Positions 43,330 through 53,213 of a DNA stretch of 64,000 nt are shown piece after piece (position 1 is the stretch's first letter; every line of letters begins with the position of its first letter). Source of the stretch: Fimenecus sp052298855 (GTDB lineage Bacteria; Bacillota; Clostridia; Oscillospirales; Acutalibacteraceae); the NCBI GenBank assembly GCA_052298855.1, contig DAVZXP010000010.1, positions 49,508-113,507 on the forward strand. Reading direction: 5' to 3'. Position numbers and translations under genes: made by a program. The notes below the pieces were generated by a model, which did no database searches, was not told where the DNA came from, and saw only the letters and a program-made list of their open reading frames with translations.

Positions 43330-44247
43330 TTAAGAATTTTTAACTTCCTCAACAGCCTTGTTAATATCATTAACAAGTTCAATGAGCTTAGGATCATCAA
43401 CAGAAACGGGGAGCATAGGAAGTCTGGGTATACCTGCTTCAATACCGTATCTCAATTTAATAACAGCCTTGCTTGCGCCGTAAAGAGAGGGGAAAGAGCA
43501 AAGTCTTTGTACAAAGTCATTGATTTTAACCTGAAGTGCCTTTGCCTCAACAATCTTATTTTCGGTTATCAACGAATTGAGCTTTAAGTAAAGTTCGGGC
43601 ATACTTCCGTATGTACCGCCGATACCTGCATTTGCCCCCATAAGTCTGCCTGCAAGGAACTGCTCGTCGGGACCGTTGAAGATAATGAAATCATCGCCGA
43701 CAATTCTTCTGAAACGCTCCATCTGATATGTGCTTTCAGCCGAGTCCTTGATACCGATAACCTTTTCCTCTTTCATCATTCTTTCAAGAAGCGAGTATGA
43801 AAGGTCATATCCCGTAAGCTGAGGAATATTGTAGATAAAGAACGGCAAATCGGTTGAATCGATTATTGTTTTCCAATGTGTTTCAATAGAAGCCTCCGAA
43901 AGTCTGTAATAAACGCTCGGAACGGCAGAAACCGCATCAGCGCCGATTTTCTCCGCATGGCGTGCAAGCTCGCAAGCTTCTTTCGTAGAAGCGGCGCCTA
44001 CATGGATAATAGTTGTGATTTTTCCCTCGGATGCGTCAACAACAGCTTTTGCAACCTGCTTTCTTTCTTCGGTGCTCAAAAGGAAGCCTTCGCCTGTCGA
44101 GCCGCAAGCGTATACACCGTTAATGCCGATTGAAATGTAAGTCTTAACGAGCTTTTTAATTTCCTCGACATTTATATTATCGTTTTCGTCGTAGATTGCG
44201 TTGAGTGCGACGAACACCCCGTTGAATTTTGTTAAATCGTATTTCAT
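43330..44247 (-). CDS. nanA: N-acetylneuraminate lyase
   Basis: 305-residue (beta/alpha)8 class I aldolase cleaving sialic acid to ManNAc and pyruvate. GSTGEG binds the carboxylate, the Tyr of IYNIPQLTG assists catalysis, and the Schiff-base Lys lies in IGIKDSAES. The DapA family is close in sequence; nanE and nanK next door, together with dapA at 61.8 kb, support the nanA call. Transcribed divergently from nanE. Confidence 0.93.
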   Translation of the reverse strand: MKYDLTKFNGVFVALNAIYDENDNINVEEIKKLVKTYISIGINGVYACGSTGEGFLLSTEERKQVAKAVVDASEGKITTIIHVGAASTKEACELARHAEKIGADAVSAVPSVYYRLSEASIETHWKTIIDSTDLPFFIYNIPQLTGYDLSYSLLERMMKEEKVIGIKDSAESTYQMERFRRIVGDDFIIFNGPDEQFLAGRLMGANAGIGGTYGSMPELYLKLNSLITENKIVEAKALQVKINDFVQRLCSFPSLYGASKAVIKLRYGIEAGIPRLPMLPVSVDDPKLIELVNDINKAVEEVKNS

Positions 44248-44305
44248 ATATTCATCTCCTATATGAGAATTATATATCTTTTTTTGGTAAAATCAATGAT
44301 ATTCG

Positions 44306-44334
44306 TTGAACTTTTTACTAAAATAAAATATAAT
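44306..44334 (+). promoter_or_regulatory. Promoter of nanE-nanK
   Basis: TTGAAC, 17 bp, TATAAT, 27 bp before the ATG. It lies in the 114-bp divergent region between nanA and nanE, where a sialic-acid regulator could bind. Confidence 0.7.
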
Positions 44335-44361
44335 ATAACTAATATTGATAAATCGGTGATA

Positions 44362-45060
44362 ATGATGAATGAAAAAAACAAAAAAATACTTGAACAAATC
44401 AAAGGCGGATTGATTGTTTCCTGCCAAGCATTACCCGAAGAGCCGCTGCACGATTCTTACATAATGTCGAGAATGGCTTTTGCCGCAAGCGAGGGAGGCG
44501 CAGTCGGAATAAGAGCAAACACGGTTGAGGATATAAAAGAAATCAAAAAAACGGTTGATTTGCCGATTATCGGAATTATCAAAAGCGTATATCCGGACTC
44601 TGATGTATACATTACACCTACACTTGCGGAGGTTGATGCACTTTGCAATGAGGGCGTTGATATAATCGCAGTTGACGCAACGAACAGAACAAGACCTAAC
44701 GGTGTATCGTTTACTGATTTCTTTACGGAAATTCGCAAAAAATATCCCGAACAGCTCTTTATGGCTGATACCTCTTGCTTTGAAGAGGGTAAGCTTGCTT
44801 TGGAGCTTGGCTGTGACCTTATAGGGACAACAATGTGCGGATACACCCCTTACACAAAGGGCGAAACTATCCCTGCGTTTAATCTTATCGAAAGATACAG
44901 CAAGGAGCTTTCCGCTACGGTTATTGCGGAGGGCGGAATTTGGTATCCCGAACAGCTTGTAAAGGCTTACGAAAGCGGTGCTTTTTCTTGTGTTGTGGGT
45001 ACTGCTATTACAAGACCGAGAGATATTACAAGACGCTTTGTATCATATCTTAACAAATAG
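44362..45060 (+). CDS. nanE: N-acetylmannosamine-6-phosphate 2-epimerase
   Basis: 232-residue TIM barrel that turns ManNAc-6-P into GlcNAc-6-P. Family segments include GGLIVSCQALPEEPLH at the N-terminus, GIRANTVEDI, PIIGIIK, DATNRTRP and IAEGGIW near the C-terminus. Two adjacent ATGs start the gene after CGGTGAT. A longer frame to 44,263 overlaps the promoter and is rejected. nanK begins 11 bp after the stop. Confidence 0.93.
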   Translation: MMNEKNKKILEQIKGGLIVSCQALPEEPLHDSYIMSRMAFAASEGGAVGIRANTVEDIKEIKKTVDLPIIGIIKSVYPDSDVYITPTLAEVDALCNEGVDIIAVDATNRTRPNGVSFTDFFTEIRKKYPEQLFMADTSCFEEGKLALELGCDLIGTTMCGYTPYTKGETIPAFNLIERYSKELSATVIAEGGIWYPEQLVKAYESGAFSCVVGTAITRPRDITRRFVSYLNK

Positions 45061-45071
45061 CGGAGAACAAT

Positions 45072-45935
45072 ATGACTATACTTGCAATTGACATTGGCGG
45101 AACGGCTATTAAATATGCTATTGTCGATGATAACAATAACCTTTCATCCTTTTCTGAAATTCCGTCTGAGGCAAAGCTCGGAGCAAGTGCTTTGCTTGAA
45201 AAGGTATATAAGATAATCGAAGCGCATATATCCGATTGCGATGCGATTTCTATAAGCACAGCAGGTCGAGTTGACAGCGAAAAGGGCAGAATTATATTTG
45301 CAAATGAAAACATACCCGAATATACGGGAACGGAGCTTTCAAAGCTTATAACCGAACGATTTTCAAAGCCCGCATTTGTTGAAAATGACGTCTATTCTGC
45401 CGCAACAGCTGAGGCAAATTACGGTTCGGGTAAGAATGTTGAAAATTTCATTTGCCTTACAGTCGGTACGGGTATCGGCGGTGCGATAATTTTGGGCGGA
45501 AAACTCTATAAAGGCGACCGGCTTTGCGGTGGTGACTTTGGCGAGATGATAACAGGCGAGGAAAAATTTGAAAATCTTGCTTCTGCAACTGCTCTTGTCA
45601 GAAGAGTAAAATCAGCCACAGGCAGAGAGCTTACAGGCAGAGAGATTTTTGAAAAGGAAAATTTCACTGACCCAACAATAAAAAATGCCGTTAACAGCTG
45701 GATTGACGACCTCACAAAGGGCATAAAAACTCTTATGTATATATTCGATGTTCCGCTGTTTGTTGTCGGCGGCGGAATAATGAGCGAGAAGTATATTATC
45801 GACCGAATTACAAATGATTTGCACAACTCGGAGCGTGAAAATTTCAAGGCGCTTGAAATTAAACAGGCGTTTTTCAAAAACCAAGCAGGAGTTATCGGTG
45901 CGGCTCATATAGCAAGAGAAAAGCTCAAAAATTAA
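45072..45935 (+). CDS. nanK: ROK-family kinase, likely N-acetylmannosamine kinase
   Basis: 287 residues with DIGGTAIKYA, ENDVYSAATAEA (catalytic Asp) and GTGIGGAI. The ROK zinc motif CxCGxxGC is absent, unlike the glcK copy at 36.7 kb. Its place after nanE and across from nanA supports phosphorylation of ManNAc. A terminator follows at once. No sialic-acid transporter is in the window. Confidence 0.87.
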   Translation: MTILAIDIGGTAIKYAIVDDNNNLSSFSEIPSEAKLGASALLEKVYKIIEAHISDCDAISISTAGRVDSEKGRIIFANENIPEYTGTELSKLITERFSKPAFVENDVYSAATAEANYGSGKNVENFICLTVGTGIGGAIILGGKLYKGDRLCGGDFGEMITGEEKFENLASATALVRRVKSATGRELTGREIFEKENFTDPTIKNAVNSWIDDLTKGIKTLMYIFDVPLFVVGGGIMSEKYIIDRITNDLHNSERENFKALEIKQAFFKNQAGVIGAAHIAREKLKN

Positions 45936-45939
45936 CCGT

Positions 45940-45975
45940 CGGGGGAGTCAAAAACAACGACTCTCCCGATTTTTT
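45940..45975 (+). terminator. Terminator of nanE-nanK
   Basis: CGGGGGAGTC / GACTCTCCCG stem (one G-T pair) followed by ATTTTTTAG. Confidence 0.88.
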
Positions 45976-46030
45976 AGTAAAATAGACAAAATTCAACTTT
46001 TATCTTTTGTGTACTTTGTAGCAAAAAGTG

Positions 46031-46059
46031 TTGATATTAAAGCTTTTCGGTGGTAAAAT
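46031..46059 (+). promoter_or_regulatory. Promoter of typA
   Basis: TTGATA, 17 bp, TAAAAT, about 48 bp before the start codon. Confidence 0.65.
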
Positions 46060-46106
46060 ATTTATTTGTGAAATATTAAGAAAAAAGTAAGGTATAGGTG
46101 AGTAAA

Positions 46107-47927
46107 GTGAAGCGTAGAGAAGACATTAGAAACATTGCAATAATTGCCCACGTCGACCACGGTAAAACAACAATGGTTGACGAGCTTCTTAAACAGAGCG
46201 GTATATTCAGACAGAACGAGGCTGTTCAGGACAGAGTTATGGACTCTAACGACCTCGAAAAAGAGAGAGGAATTACTATCCTTTCCAAAAACACCGCAAT
46301 TCATTATAACGGAATTAAAATCAATATAGTTGACACTCCCGGTCACGCTGATTTCGGCGGAGAGGTTGAGCGTATTCTTACAATGGTTGACGGCGTATTG
46401 CTTTTGGTTGACGCTTTTGAGGGCTGTATGCCGCAGACAAGATTTGTTCTTTCAAAGGCTCTTGCCCTTAACAAAAAGGTGCTTGTTGTAATCAATAAGA
46501 TTGACAGACCGGGTGCAAGACCTGCCGAGGTTATCGACGAGGTGCTTGATTTGTTCATAGAGCTTGGCGCAAACGACGATCAGCTTGAATTCCCCGTTGT
46601 ATATGCTTCCGCAAGAGACGGCTATGCATCTCTTGACCCGAATGTAAGAGAAGGCGATATGAGACCGCTTTTCGAGGAAATCATCAAGGAAATCGAAGCT
46701 CCCGAGGGCGATGTTGACGCTCCGCTTCAGTGCATTTTCTCAAGCCTTGACTATGATGATTATATCGGCAGAATCGGTGTCGGCAGAGTTAAGCGTGGCA
46801 CGGTTAAAGTCAATGATAAGGTAGTGCTTTGTAAGCAGGACGGTACTCGTGAGAATGTAAAAATTTCACGTCTTTATCAGTTTGACGGCTTGAAAAGGGT
46901 TGAAGTTCCGTCAGCTGCGGCAGGCGATATAATTTGCGTTTCGGGTATTACCGACCTTAATATCGGCGAGACGATTTGCGACCCTGATAATGTTGAGCCA
47001 TTGCCATTTGTTAAAATCGATGAGCCTACGCTTTCAATGAACTTTATGGTAAACGACAGCCCGTTTGCAGGTCAGGAAGGTAAGTTTGTAACCTCCCGTA
47101 ACCTCAGAGACAGACTTTTCAAAGAGGTTGAAACAAACGTAAGTATGCGTGTTGAGGAAACGGACAGCACCGACTGCTTTAAGGTATCGGGCAGAGGCGA
47201 GCTTCATCTTTCAATCCTTATCGAAACTATGAGACGTCAGGGATATGAATTTCAGGTTTCACGTCCGCAGGTTATCACAAAATATGAAAACGGTAAGCTT
47301 TTGGAGCCTATCGAGCTTCTCATAATTGAAGTTCCCGAGGAATATGTCGGAAACGTTATGCAAAAAATCGGCTCAAGACGTGGCGAGCTTGAAAATATGG
47401 GCACCCGTGAGGGCGGCTCAACGCACCTTGAATTCAGAATTCCCGCAAGAGGTCTTATCGGCTACCGTTCCGAGTTCCTTACAGATACAAACGGCAACGG
47501 CATTATGAACAACCTTTTTGCAGGCTATGAGGAATACAAGGGCGAAATTCAGACGAGAGAGCGTGGCTCAATCGTTGTTCATGAGACAGGCGAAACCTCG
47601 GCTTACGGTCTTTTCAACACGCAGGACAGAGGCAGACTTTTTGTAGGTCCCGGCGTTCCTGTATATGAGGGAATGATTGTAGGCGAATGTTCAAAGAACG
47701 AGGATATTGTTTGTAACGTATGTAAGAACAAGCACCTTACAAACACCCGTGCTTCAGGCTCTGATGACGCTCTTCGGCTTGTTCCGCACACCGTTCTCAG
47801 CCTTGAGCAGTCAATGGAATTTATCGGCGACGACGAGCTTGTCGAGATTACTCCCAAATCAATCAGACTTCGCAAGAAAATTCTTTCAAAGGATTTAAGA
47901 CTTAAACAACAGTTTAAGAAAAAATAA
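46107..47927 (+). CDS. typA: Ribosome-associated GTPase TypA/BipA
   Basis: 606-residue translational GTPase involved in 50S assembly and stress response. G motifs AHVDHGKTT, GITI, DTPGHADFGG and NKIDRPGA are present, followed by the EF-G-like domains and the BipA-specific C-terminus ending RLKQQFKKK. The GTG at 46,107, five bases after AGGTGA, is preferred; a GTG 9 bp upstream is possible. Confidence 0.96.
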   Translation: MKRREDIRNIAIIAHVDHGKTTMVDELLKQSGIFRQNEAVQDRVMDSNDLEKERGITILSKNTAIHYNGIKINIVDTPGHADFGGEVERILTMVDGVLLLVDAFEGCMPQTRFVLSKALALNKKVLVVINKIDRPGARPAEVIDEVLDLFIELGANDDQLEFPVVYASARDGYASLDPNVREGDMRPLFEEIIKEIEAPEGDVDAPLQCIFSSLDYDDYIGRIGVGRVKRGTVKVNDKVVLCKQDGTRENVKISRLYQFDGLKRVEVPSAAAGDIICVSGITDLNIGETICDPDNVEPLPFVKIDEPTLSMNFMVNDSPFAGQEGKFVTSRNLRDRLFKEVETNVSMRVEETDSTDCFKVSGRGELHLSILIETMRRQGYEFQVSRPQVITKYENGKLLEPIELLIIEVPEEYVGNVMQKIGSRRGELENMGTREGGSTHLEFRIPARGLIGYRSEFLTDTNGNGIMNNLFAGYEEYKGEIQTRERGSIVVHETGETSAYGLFNTQDRGRLFVGPGVPVYEGMIVGECSKNEDIVCNVCKNKHLTNTRASGSDDALRLVPHTVLSLEQSMEFIGDDELVEITPKSIRLRKKILSKDLRLKQQFKKK

Positions 47928-47983
47928 TAGACGCATCAGAAAACGATTTTGTAATTTTAATTGCTCACTAAGGAGGAAATGTT

Positions 47984-49048
47984 ATGGAAATAAAATTCAC
48001 TAAAGCACAACCGCTTAAAGAAAAGCCCGATCCGTCAACTCTCGGCTTCGGTAAAATTTTTACTGACTATATGTTTATGATGGACTGGAATAATGAAACA
48101 GGTTGGCAGAACGCAAGAATTGTACCCTTTGGTTATCTTTCGATACATCCTGCATCGACCTGCCTCCACTACGGTTCGGAAATTTTTGAGGGACTTAAAG
48201 CATACAGAAGGGCAGACGGAAAAGTTCAGCTCTTTAGACCTATTGAAAATATAAGAAGAATGAACAATTCCGCCGACCGTCTTTGTCTTCCGAAAATTCC
48301 CGAGGATATGGCTTTGGAAATATATACAAAATTCGTTGAAGTCGAGCAGGATTGGACTCCGTCGGCTGAGGGCACTTCTCTTTATCTTCGTCCGTTTATG
48401 TTCGGAAATGACGAATCACTCGGCGTTCACGCAGTTCACAACGCAACATTTATGATTATCGCTTCTCCCGTCGGCTCATATTATGCAGAGGGTATCAATC
48501 CCGTTAAAATTATGATTGAATCCGAGGATGTCCGTGCGGTTGTAGGCGGTACGGGTGAGGCTAAATGCGGAGGTAACTACGCAGCATCAAACAGAGCAGG
48601 AGAGAGGGCAGAAGAAAAAGGCTATTCTCAGGTGCTTTGGCTTGACGGCGTTGAGAGAAAGTACATTGAAGAAGTCGGCGCTATGAACGTAATGTTCAAA
48701 ATCAACGGCGAGATTGTAGTTCCGATGCTCACAGGCTCCATTCTTCCCGGTATTACAAGAAAATCTTGCCTTGAGGTTCTCAGAAACGAAGGCTACAAGG
48801 TTGTAGAGAGAAGAATTTCAGTTGACGAGCTTGCAGAGGCAATGAAAAACGGCACACTTGAAGAGGCTTGGGGAACAGGCACAGCTGCTGTTGTATCTCC
48901 CATCGGAGAGCTTTGCTATAAAGATATAAAATACACCGTAAACGACGGTAAAATCGGCGAGGTAACTCAGCATCTTTACGATACCCTCACAGGTATTCAG
49001 TGGGGCAAGACCGAGGATAAATTCGGTTGGACTTACCCGATTGACTGA
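47984..49048 (+). CDS. ilvE: Branched-chain amino-acid aminotransferase
   Basis: 354-residue fold-type IV PLP enzyme that makes Leu, Ile and Val from 2-oxo acids. Typical segments are HYGSEIFEGLKAYR, LYLRPFMFG, the PLP-Lys region GEAKCGGNYAASNRAGE and EEVGAMNVMF. GGAGG precedes the ATG. It lies 56 bp after typA with no clear terminator between. Confidence 0.95.
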   Translation: MEIKFTKAQPLKEKPDPSTLGFGKIFTDYMFMMDWNNETGWQNARIVPFGYLSIHPASTCLHYGSEIFEGLKAYRRADGKVQLFRPIENIRRMNNSADRLCLPKIPEDMALEIYTKFVEVEQDWTPSAEGTSLYLRPFMFGNDESLGVHAVHNATFMIIASPVGSYYAEGINPVKIMIESEDVRAVVGGTGEAKCGGNYAASNRAGERAEEKGYSQVLWLDGVERKYIEEVGAMNVMFKINGEIVVPMLTGSILPGITRKSCLEVLRNEGYKVVERRISVDELAEAMKNGTLEEAWGTGTAAVVSPIGELCYKDIKYTVNDGKIGEVTQHLYDTLTGIQWGKTEDKFGWTYPID

Positions 49049-49072
49049 TTTTTACGCGCAGACAGTAAGAAT

Positions 49073-49309
49073 GTGTTTTCATACAAATTAAAGTTATTCA
49101 AGCTGACAACTCATTCAACTAAAAAAGCTAAAAAGTTGATGGTCGCTTATGCACTAATGTATCTCCCGGTGATTTTACTGATAATAACGGAAGCAGTTGG
49201 TATGTTACGAAATGAACATATATTTTTCACGGATTATCTCGGCATAATTGCTATCATTATAATTATTTCAAATTTTTCAAAAGGAAAAAATACGAATGCT
49301 ATATCATAA
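49073..49309 (+). CDS. Small membrane protein, possible fragment
   Basis: 78 residues from a GTG with no clear ribosome binding site. Two hydrophobic helices (about 23-44 and 53-67) follow a basic N-terminus. It leads a run of four small unknown membrane proteins. Composition is AT-rich. It could be a decayed or partial gene. Confidence 0.4.
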   Translation: MFSYKLKLFKLTTHSTKKAKKLMVAYALMYLPVILLIITEAVGMLRNEHIFFTDYLGIIAIIIIISNFSKGKNTNAIS

Positions 49310-49327
49310 TGAAATTCAGGTGGTTAA

Positions 49328-49867
49328 ATGAGTATAAAGTATAAAGGAAAAACTGTCACTGCAAAGGACATATTTATAACAGTTGGATTTTTTGCATTTA
49401 TGGGAATACTTACATTTGTGTCATTTAAAGCAGCTTTTACTCCCATCCCGTCAATAACAAGCGAAGAGTTTTCAAAAGCGTTAGAAGCAAATGGTTATTC
49501 TTATTATGACAGCACTTCCGAATGGTTAGAAGCCAATCCCGGTTGGAGTTTTAATAAATGCACATCATATACCGATAGCACTTTACGGTTAAATTTTCTC
49601 GTGTTTGATGATGCAAAAATCGCTATGGGTAGTTTTTCTGCCATTACCTCAAAACTAACAAGCATCTATACTTCCCACCGTGATAATGCCGTAGACTGTC
49701 CATACGGAAGCAGTCGCAGAGCCAATTTCATCTATCGAACATTAAAAGCAGACGGAACGTATTATCATCTAATGCGAATTGACAATACTATATTCTTCGC
49801 AACTTCAACAACAGAACGAGAAAACGAAGTATTGAAAATTGCAAAAGAAATAGGTTATGTAGGATAA
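49328..49867 (+). CDS. Unknown protein with N-terminal membrane anchor
   Basis: 179 residues, beginning MSIKYKGKTVTAKDIF. One N-terminal membrane helix (about 16-38) and a soluble outer domain starting ITSEEFSKALEANGY. The stretch EEFSKALEANGYSYYDST resembles the start of small lipoprotein-like unknown families in Clostridia. GTGG lies upstream of the ATG. Probably co-transcribed with the next two genes. Confidence 0.65.
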   Translation: MSIKYKGKTVTAKDIFITVGFFAFMGILTFVSFKAAFTPIPSITSEEFSKALEANGYSYYDSTSEWLEANPGWSFNKCTSYTDSTLRLNFLVFDDAKIAMGSFSAITSKLTSIYTSHRDNAVDCPYGSSRRANFIYRTLKADGTYYHLMRIDNTIFFATSTTERENEVLKIAKEIGYVG

Positions 49868-49886
49868 TCAGTAGGGAGTAATATAT

Positions 49887-50312
49887 ATGACAATTCAAAA
49901 AAGAGCGGCTTTTATGCTTGTGTATTTTATTGTGATGCAAATTTTAATTGTTTTAAGCAGAAAATTATTATGGGTATCGGTTTGTAAATCAGGCGGAACA
50001 ACACCTCAAGGTGTCCGTGAAAAGACTCCCGAGTTAATGAGAGAGAGTACAACAGGAAACTTACAGGCTCATTTCAGAGTTTGGATGAGGGAAAACGCAC
50101 CCGATCCGAAATTATTCGACAAGTTAATTAACATATACACTTATTGCTTATTGCCGAATATAATTTTTATTATCTTTTCTTTTGCAGGTATGAATTCTCC
50201 AACTGCTTTTCGCAGATTTCTTTCTGTAGGATTAGTTATATCTCCGTTGATTGCAATCGGTGTATTGGCGATCGGAATTTATTATAAAAATTATTTTGAT
50301 AGAAAAGGTTAA
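49887..50312 (+). CDS. Unknown membrane protein (141 residues)
   Basis: Three hydrophobic helices (about 8-27, 86-103 and 113-133), with a polar loop between the first and second. AGGGAG precedes the ATG. No family is recognised. The next gene begins 6 bp after its stop. Confidence 0.65.
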   Translation: MTIQKRAAFMLVYFIVMQILIVLSRKLLWVSVCKSGGTTPQGVREKTPELMRESTTGNLQAHFRVWMRENAPDPKLFDKLINIYTYCLLPNIIFIIFSFAGMNSPTAFRRFLSVGLVISPLIAIGVLAIGIYYKNYFDRKG

Positions 50313-50318
50313 AATTAT

Positions 50319-50717
50319 ATGACTTTTAATGAACCAGCTTTTATGTATTTGTTTACATACATTCTGATAGAAGTATTTGTAGTTTTTCAAGCAGGATGGA
50401 TGACCACAGAGTTGAAAATTCTTCTCGGTGATCATAATTTAAAAATATCCTCCATGACAAGAGATGCGTTAAAGAACGAACATTCAATCAAACCTGTTTT
50501 TGAATATTTAAACAAAAACGCAAGAGACGAAAGAAAAGCAAAAAAGCTTTATGTGTTTTATTATATTTCGTTTGTGCCGGCACTTATTGGGGTTTTATTA
50601 TCAATAGTCGGACTTTTCACAACTGCACTTAACGATATACTTTCAAAATATTATTTTATTTTATTTATTTTTATAATGGTTTTAGTCTTAAGTCCGGCAT
50701 GTTATAGAAGAGATTAA
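50319..50717 (+). CDS. Unknown membrane protein (132 residues)
   Basis: A hydrophobic N-terminal helix (about 8-25) and two C-terminal helices (about 80-103 and 111-127) with a charged loop around residues 30-75. Its layout is like the preceding gene (one helix, loop, two helices), so the pair may be paralogues or subunits. Upstream AAAGG gives a weak ribosome binding site. Confidence 0.6.
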   Translation: MTFNEPAFMYLFTYILIEVFVVFQAGWMTTELKILLGDHNLKISSMTRDALKNEHSIKPVFEYLNKNARDERKAKKLYVFYYISFVPALIGVLLSIVGLFTTALNDILSKYYFILFIFIMVLVLSPACYRRD

Positions 50718-50945
50718 AAACACTAACTGTGTATTTATCGCGTTAGCACAATGAATGTTTAGCTTAAGATTTAATTGTGCAACTGTTTAAAAATTCATAG
50801 AATATTTAATTGCAAATAATTTGTTTAAACAATATCATTACAATATCGTTGATCTTGCATTGGAAAATTTCAAATTGGGAAACTCAAAATATTTTACAGA
50901 AAATATTGTTTTATTCACAAGTATTAAATTTACATCCTAACAATT

Positions 50946-50972
50946 AGGCGCCCTGGTAACAGGACGCCTTTT
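50946..50972 (+). terminator. Terminator in the 396-bp gap before cwlD
   Basis: AGGCG.CCTG / CAGG.CGCCT stem-loop followed by TTTTGTCTT. The gap 50,718-51,069 otherwise holds only AT-rich DNA with no gene. Confidence 0.75.
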
Positions 50973-51069
50973 GTCTTATATACCAAGAGCAGACTTAGCC
51001 ATTAGGCTTAACGCTTCGGATTTTTGCATTTTTAGAATATTATTTCATAAATATTAAAGTAGGTTTATC

Positions 51070-51098
51070 TTGAAATACAGACCTTTAGGCTATATAAT
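51070..51098 (+). promoter_or_regulatory. Promoter of cwlD-radA
   Basis: TTGAAA, 17 bp, TATAAT, 15 bp before the start codon, so the 5' leader is very short. Confidence 0.8.
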
Positions 51099-51113
51099 AT
51101 AGGAGATGATATT

Positions 51114-51830
51114 TTGAAAATTATCGGAAAGTTCTTTTCTTTCTTTACTGTTGTAATTATAATTTCCGTACTGATATTTTTTACTTTTAATATAGAGCTT
51201 GCCAAAAATGTGCAAGGCTCTGCCGATTATCATTTTAATCCAACTTTCATAATCGATGCGGGGCACGGTGGCATTGACGGCGGTGCTTTAGGCGTTGACG
51301 GTACATACGAAAAGGATATAAATCTTGAAATTTCTCTCAAGCTTAATGAATTGCTGAAATCCTACGGGTTTAATACAGTTATGATAAGAGACAGCGATTG
51401 CTCGGTTCATTCAAACCACGCAAAAACGGTTAGGGAAATAAAAGTGTCCGATATTCATAACCGTATGAGTGTAATGGAAAACACCGATAATTGTATTTTT
51501 ATCAGTATTCATCAGAATTCGTACAACAGTTCAAAATATTGGGGCACACAGGTTTTTTACTCTCCCAACACTCACGAAAGTAAGGATTTGGCAGGCGAAA
51601 TTCAACAAAGCGTTGTTTCTCTGCTTCAAAAAGATAATACAAGGCAGATTAAAGAATGTGGGAAAAGCGTATATCTGCTTTATTATGCAAAAAAGCCCGC
51701 AGTTTTGGTCGAGTGCGGATTTATAACAAATTATAACGATTTAGAATTGCTGAAAAGCGAAGAATATCAGCGTAAAATGGCGTTTTGCATTGCCGATGGT
51801 ATTCTTAACTATGTAAACAAAGGAAGTTGA
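51114..51830 (+). CDS. cwlD: N-acetylmuramoyl-L-alanine amidase (CwlD-type)
   Basis: 238 residues. An N-terminal membrane helix (about 8-25) anchors an Amidase_3 domain. Zinc and catalytic residues are seen in IDAGHGGIDGG (His), TYEKDINLEI (Glu), FISIHQNSY (His) and LVECGFITN (Glu). CwlD makes muramic-lactam in spore cortex; this fits a spore former, but a vegetative role cannot be excluded. TTG start with AGGAG upstream. Confidence 0.9.
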   Translation: MKIIGKFFSFFTVVIIISVLIFFTFNIELAKNVQGSADYHFNPTFIIDAGHGGIDGGALGVDGTYEKDINLEISLKLNELLKSYGFNTVMIRDSDCSVHSNHAKTVREIKVSDIHNRMSVMENTDNCIFISIHQNSYNSSKYWGTQVFYSPNTHESKDLAGEIQQSVVSLLQKDNTRQIKECGKSVYLLYYAKKPAVLVECGFITNYNDLELLKSEEYQRKMAFCIADGILNYVNKGS

Positions 51831-51832
51831 TT

Positions 51833-53209
51833 ATGGCAGGAAAGGTTAAGTCTGTCTACGTCTGCTCTGCTTGCGGACACGAATATTCAAAATGGTTTGG
51901 TCAATGCCCAAACTGTAAGGAGTGGAGTACGCTCGAGGAAGAGGTTAGAGCTGCCGCTTCAACGCAGAAGTCCTCGTCGGCTTTTTTGTCGGGTAACAGA
52001 AGTAAGGTATATACATTAAACGATATAACTGCGGATACGGAACATAGATTTGACACAGGCTTAAACGAGCTAAACCGTGTGCTCGGCGGCGGTCTTGTAA
52101 AAGGTTCAATGGTGCTTTTAAGCGGTGATCCCGGTATAGGCAAATCAACCTTGTTGCTCCAAATCTGCGAGCATCTCGGTAAATCACTTAAAATCCTATA
52201 TGTATCGGGTGAGGAATCGGCTCATCAGATAAAGCTTCGTGCCACAAGGCTTAATGTAAAGTCGGAAAATCTTTCAATTCTCTGCGAAACCGACGCACAG
52301 TATATTTGTGAGGTAATTGCATCCGAAAAGCCTGATCTTGTTATGATAGACTCAATTCAAACTATGAATATTGCGGAATTAAGCTCGTCTTCCGGCAGCA
52401 TAACACAGGTGCGTGAAACTACAAATATGTTTATGAGAACGGCAAAAACGCTTAATATTCCTATGATAATTGTCGGTCATGTGAATAAAGACGGTAATAT
52501 AGCCGGTCCGAAGGTGCTTGAGCATATTGTTGACGCCGTTTTGTATATTGAGGGCGACAGAAATTTCTCATACAGAATTTTAAGAGCCGTTAAAAACCGT
52601 TTCGGCTCTACTAATGAAATAGGTATGTTTGAAATGCAGGACATAGGTCTTACCGAGGTCAGCAACCCGTCTATGATGCTCATTTCGGGCAAGCCGAAGA
52701 ATACTTCGGGCAGTTGTATCGCATGCGTTATGGAGGGTACAAGACCGATTATGGCGGAGGTTCAAAGCCTCGTCACGCCCACGGGCTTCGGTACTCCGAG
52801 AAGAATGGCAACGGGTATAGATTATAACCGTATGGCTATGCTGATTGCCGTGCTCGAAAAGAGGGCAGGGTACTTTATCGGAAATATGGACTGCTATATA
52901 AATATCATCGGCGGTCTTAAAATTGACGAGCCTGCCGCAGACTTATCCGTTGCACTTGCCATAGTTTCAAGCCTAAAGGATTATGCAGTTCCCGAGGATT
53001 TGCTTGCTTTCGGCGAAATAGGTCTCGGCGGAGAAATAAGAGCCGTAAATTCCTGCGAACAGCGAATCAGAGAGGCTGCAAAGTTAGGCTTTAGAAAGTG
53101 TGTTATTCCGAAATACAATCTTCAAAAAATCCGCAATAAGCTTACGGATAATATTGAGGTTGTCGGTGTAAGCAATATAAGACAGGCTTTTCAAGCTATA
53201 ATGGACTGA
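51833..53209 (+). CDS. radA: DNA repair protein RadA
   Basis: 458-residue RecA-like branch-migration helicase. N-terminal zinc finger (CSACGHEYSKWFGQCPNC), Walker A GDPGIGKSTLL, the RadA motif KNRFG, and a C-terminal Lon-protease-like domain. The start chosen is the ATG; a TTG 6 bp earlier is next to the cwlD stop. Only 2 bp separate it from cwlD. Confidence 0.96.
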   Translation: MAGKVKSVYVCSACGHEYSKWFGQCPNCKEWSTLEEEVRAAASTQKSSSAFLSGNRSKVYTLNDITADTEHRFDTGLNELNRVLGGGLVKGSMVLLSGDPGIGKSTLLLQICEHLGKSLKILYVSGEESAHQIKLRATRLNVKSENLSILCETDAQYICEVIASEKPDLVMIDSIQTMNIAELSSSSGSITQVRETTNMFMRTAKTLNIPMIIVGHVNKDGNIAGPKVLEHIVDAVLYIEGDRNFSYRILRAVKNRFGSTNEIGMFEMQDIGLTEVSNPSMMLISGKPKNTSGSCIACVMEGTRPIMAEVQSLVTPTGFGTPRRMATGIDYNRMAMLIAVLEKRAGYFIGNMDCYINIIGGLKIDEPAADLSVALAIVSSLKDYAVPEDLLAFGEIGLGGEIRAVNSCEQRIREAAKLGFRKCVIPKYNLQKIRNKLTDNIEVVGVSNIRQAFQAIMD

Positions 53210-53213
53210 TGCT

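Noticed and set aside
50718..50945. Possible gene in the gap before cwlD
   Set aside because: AT-rich, stops in all frames, no ribosome binding site.
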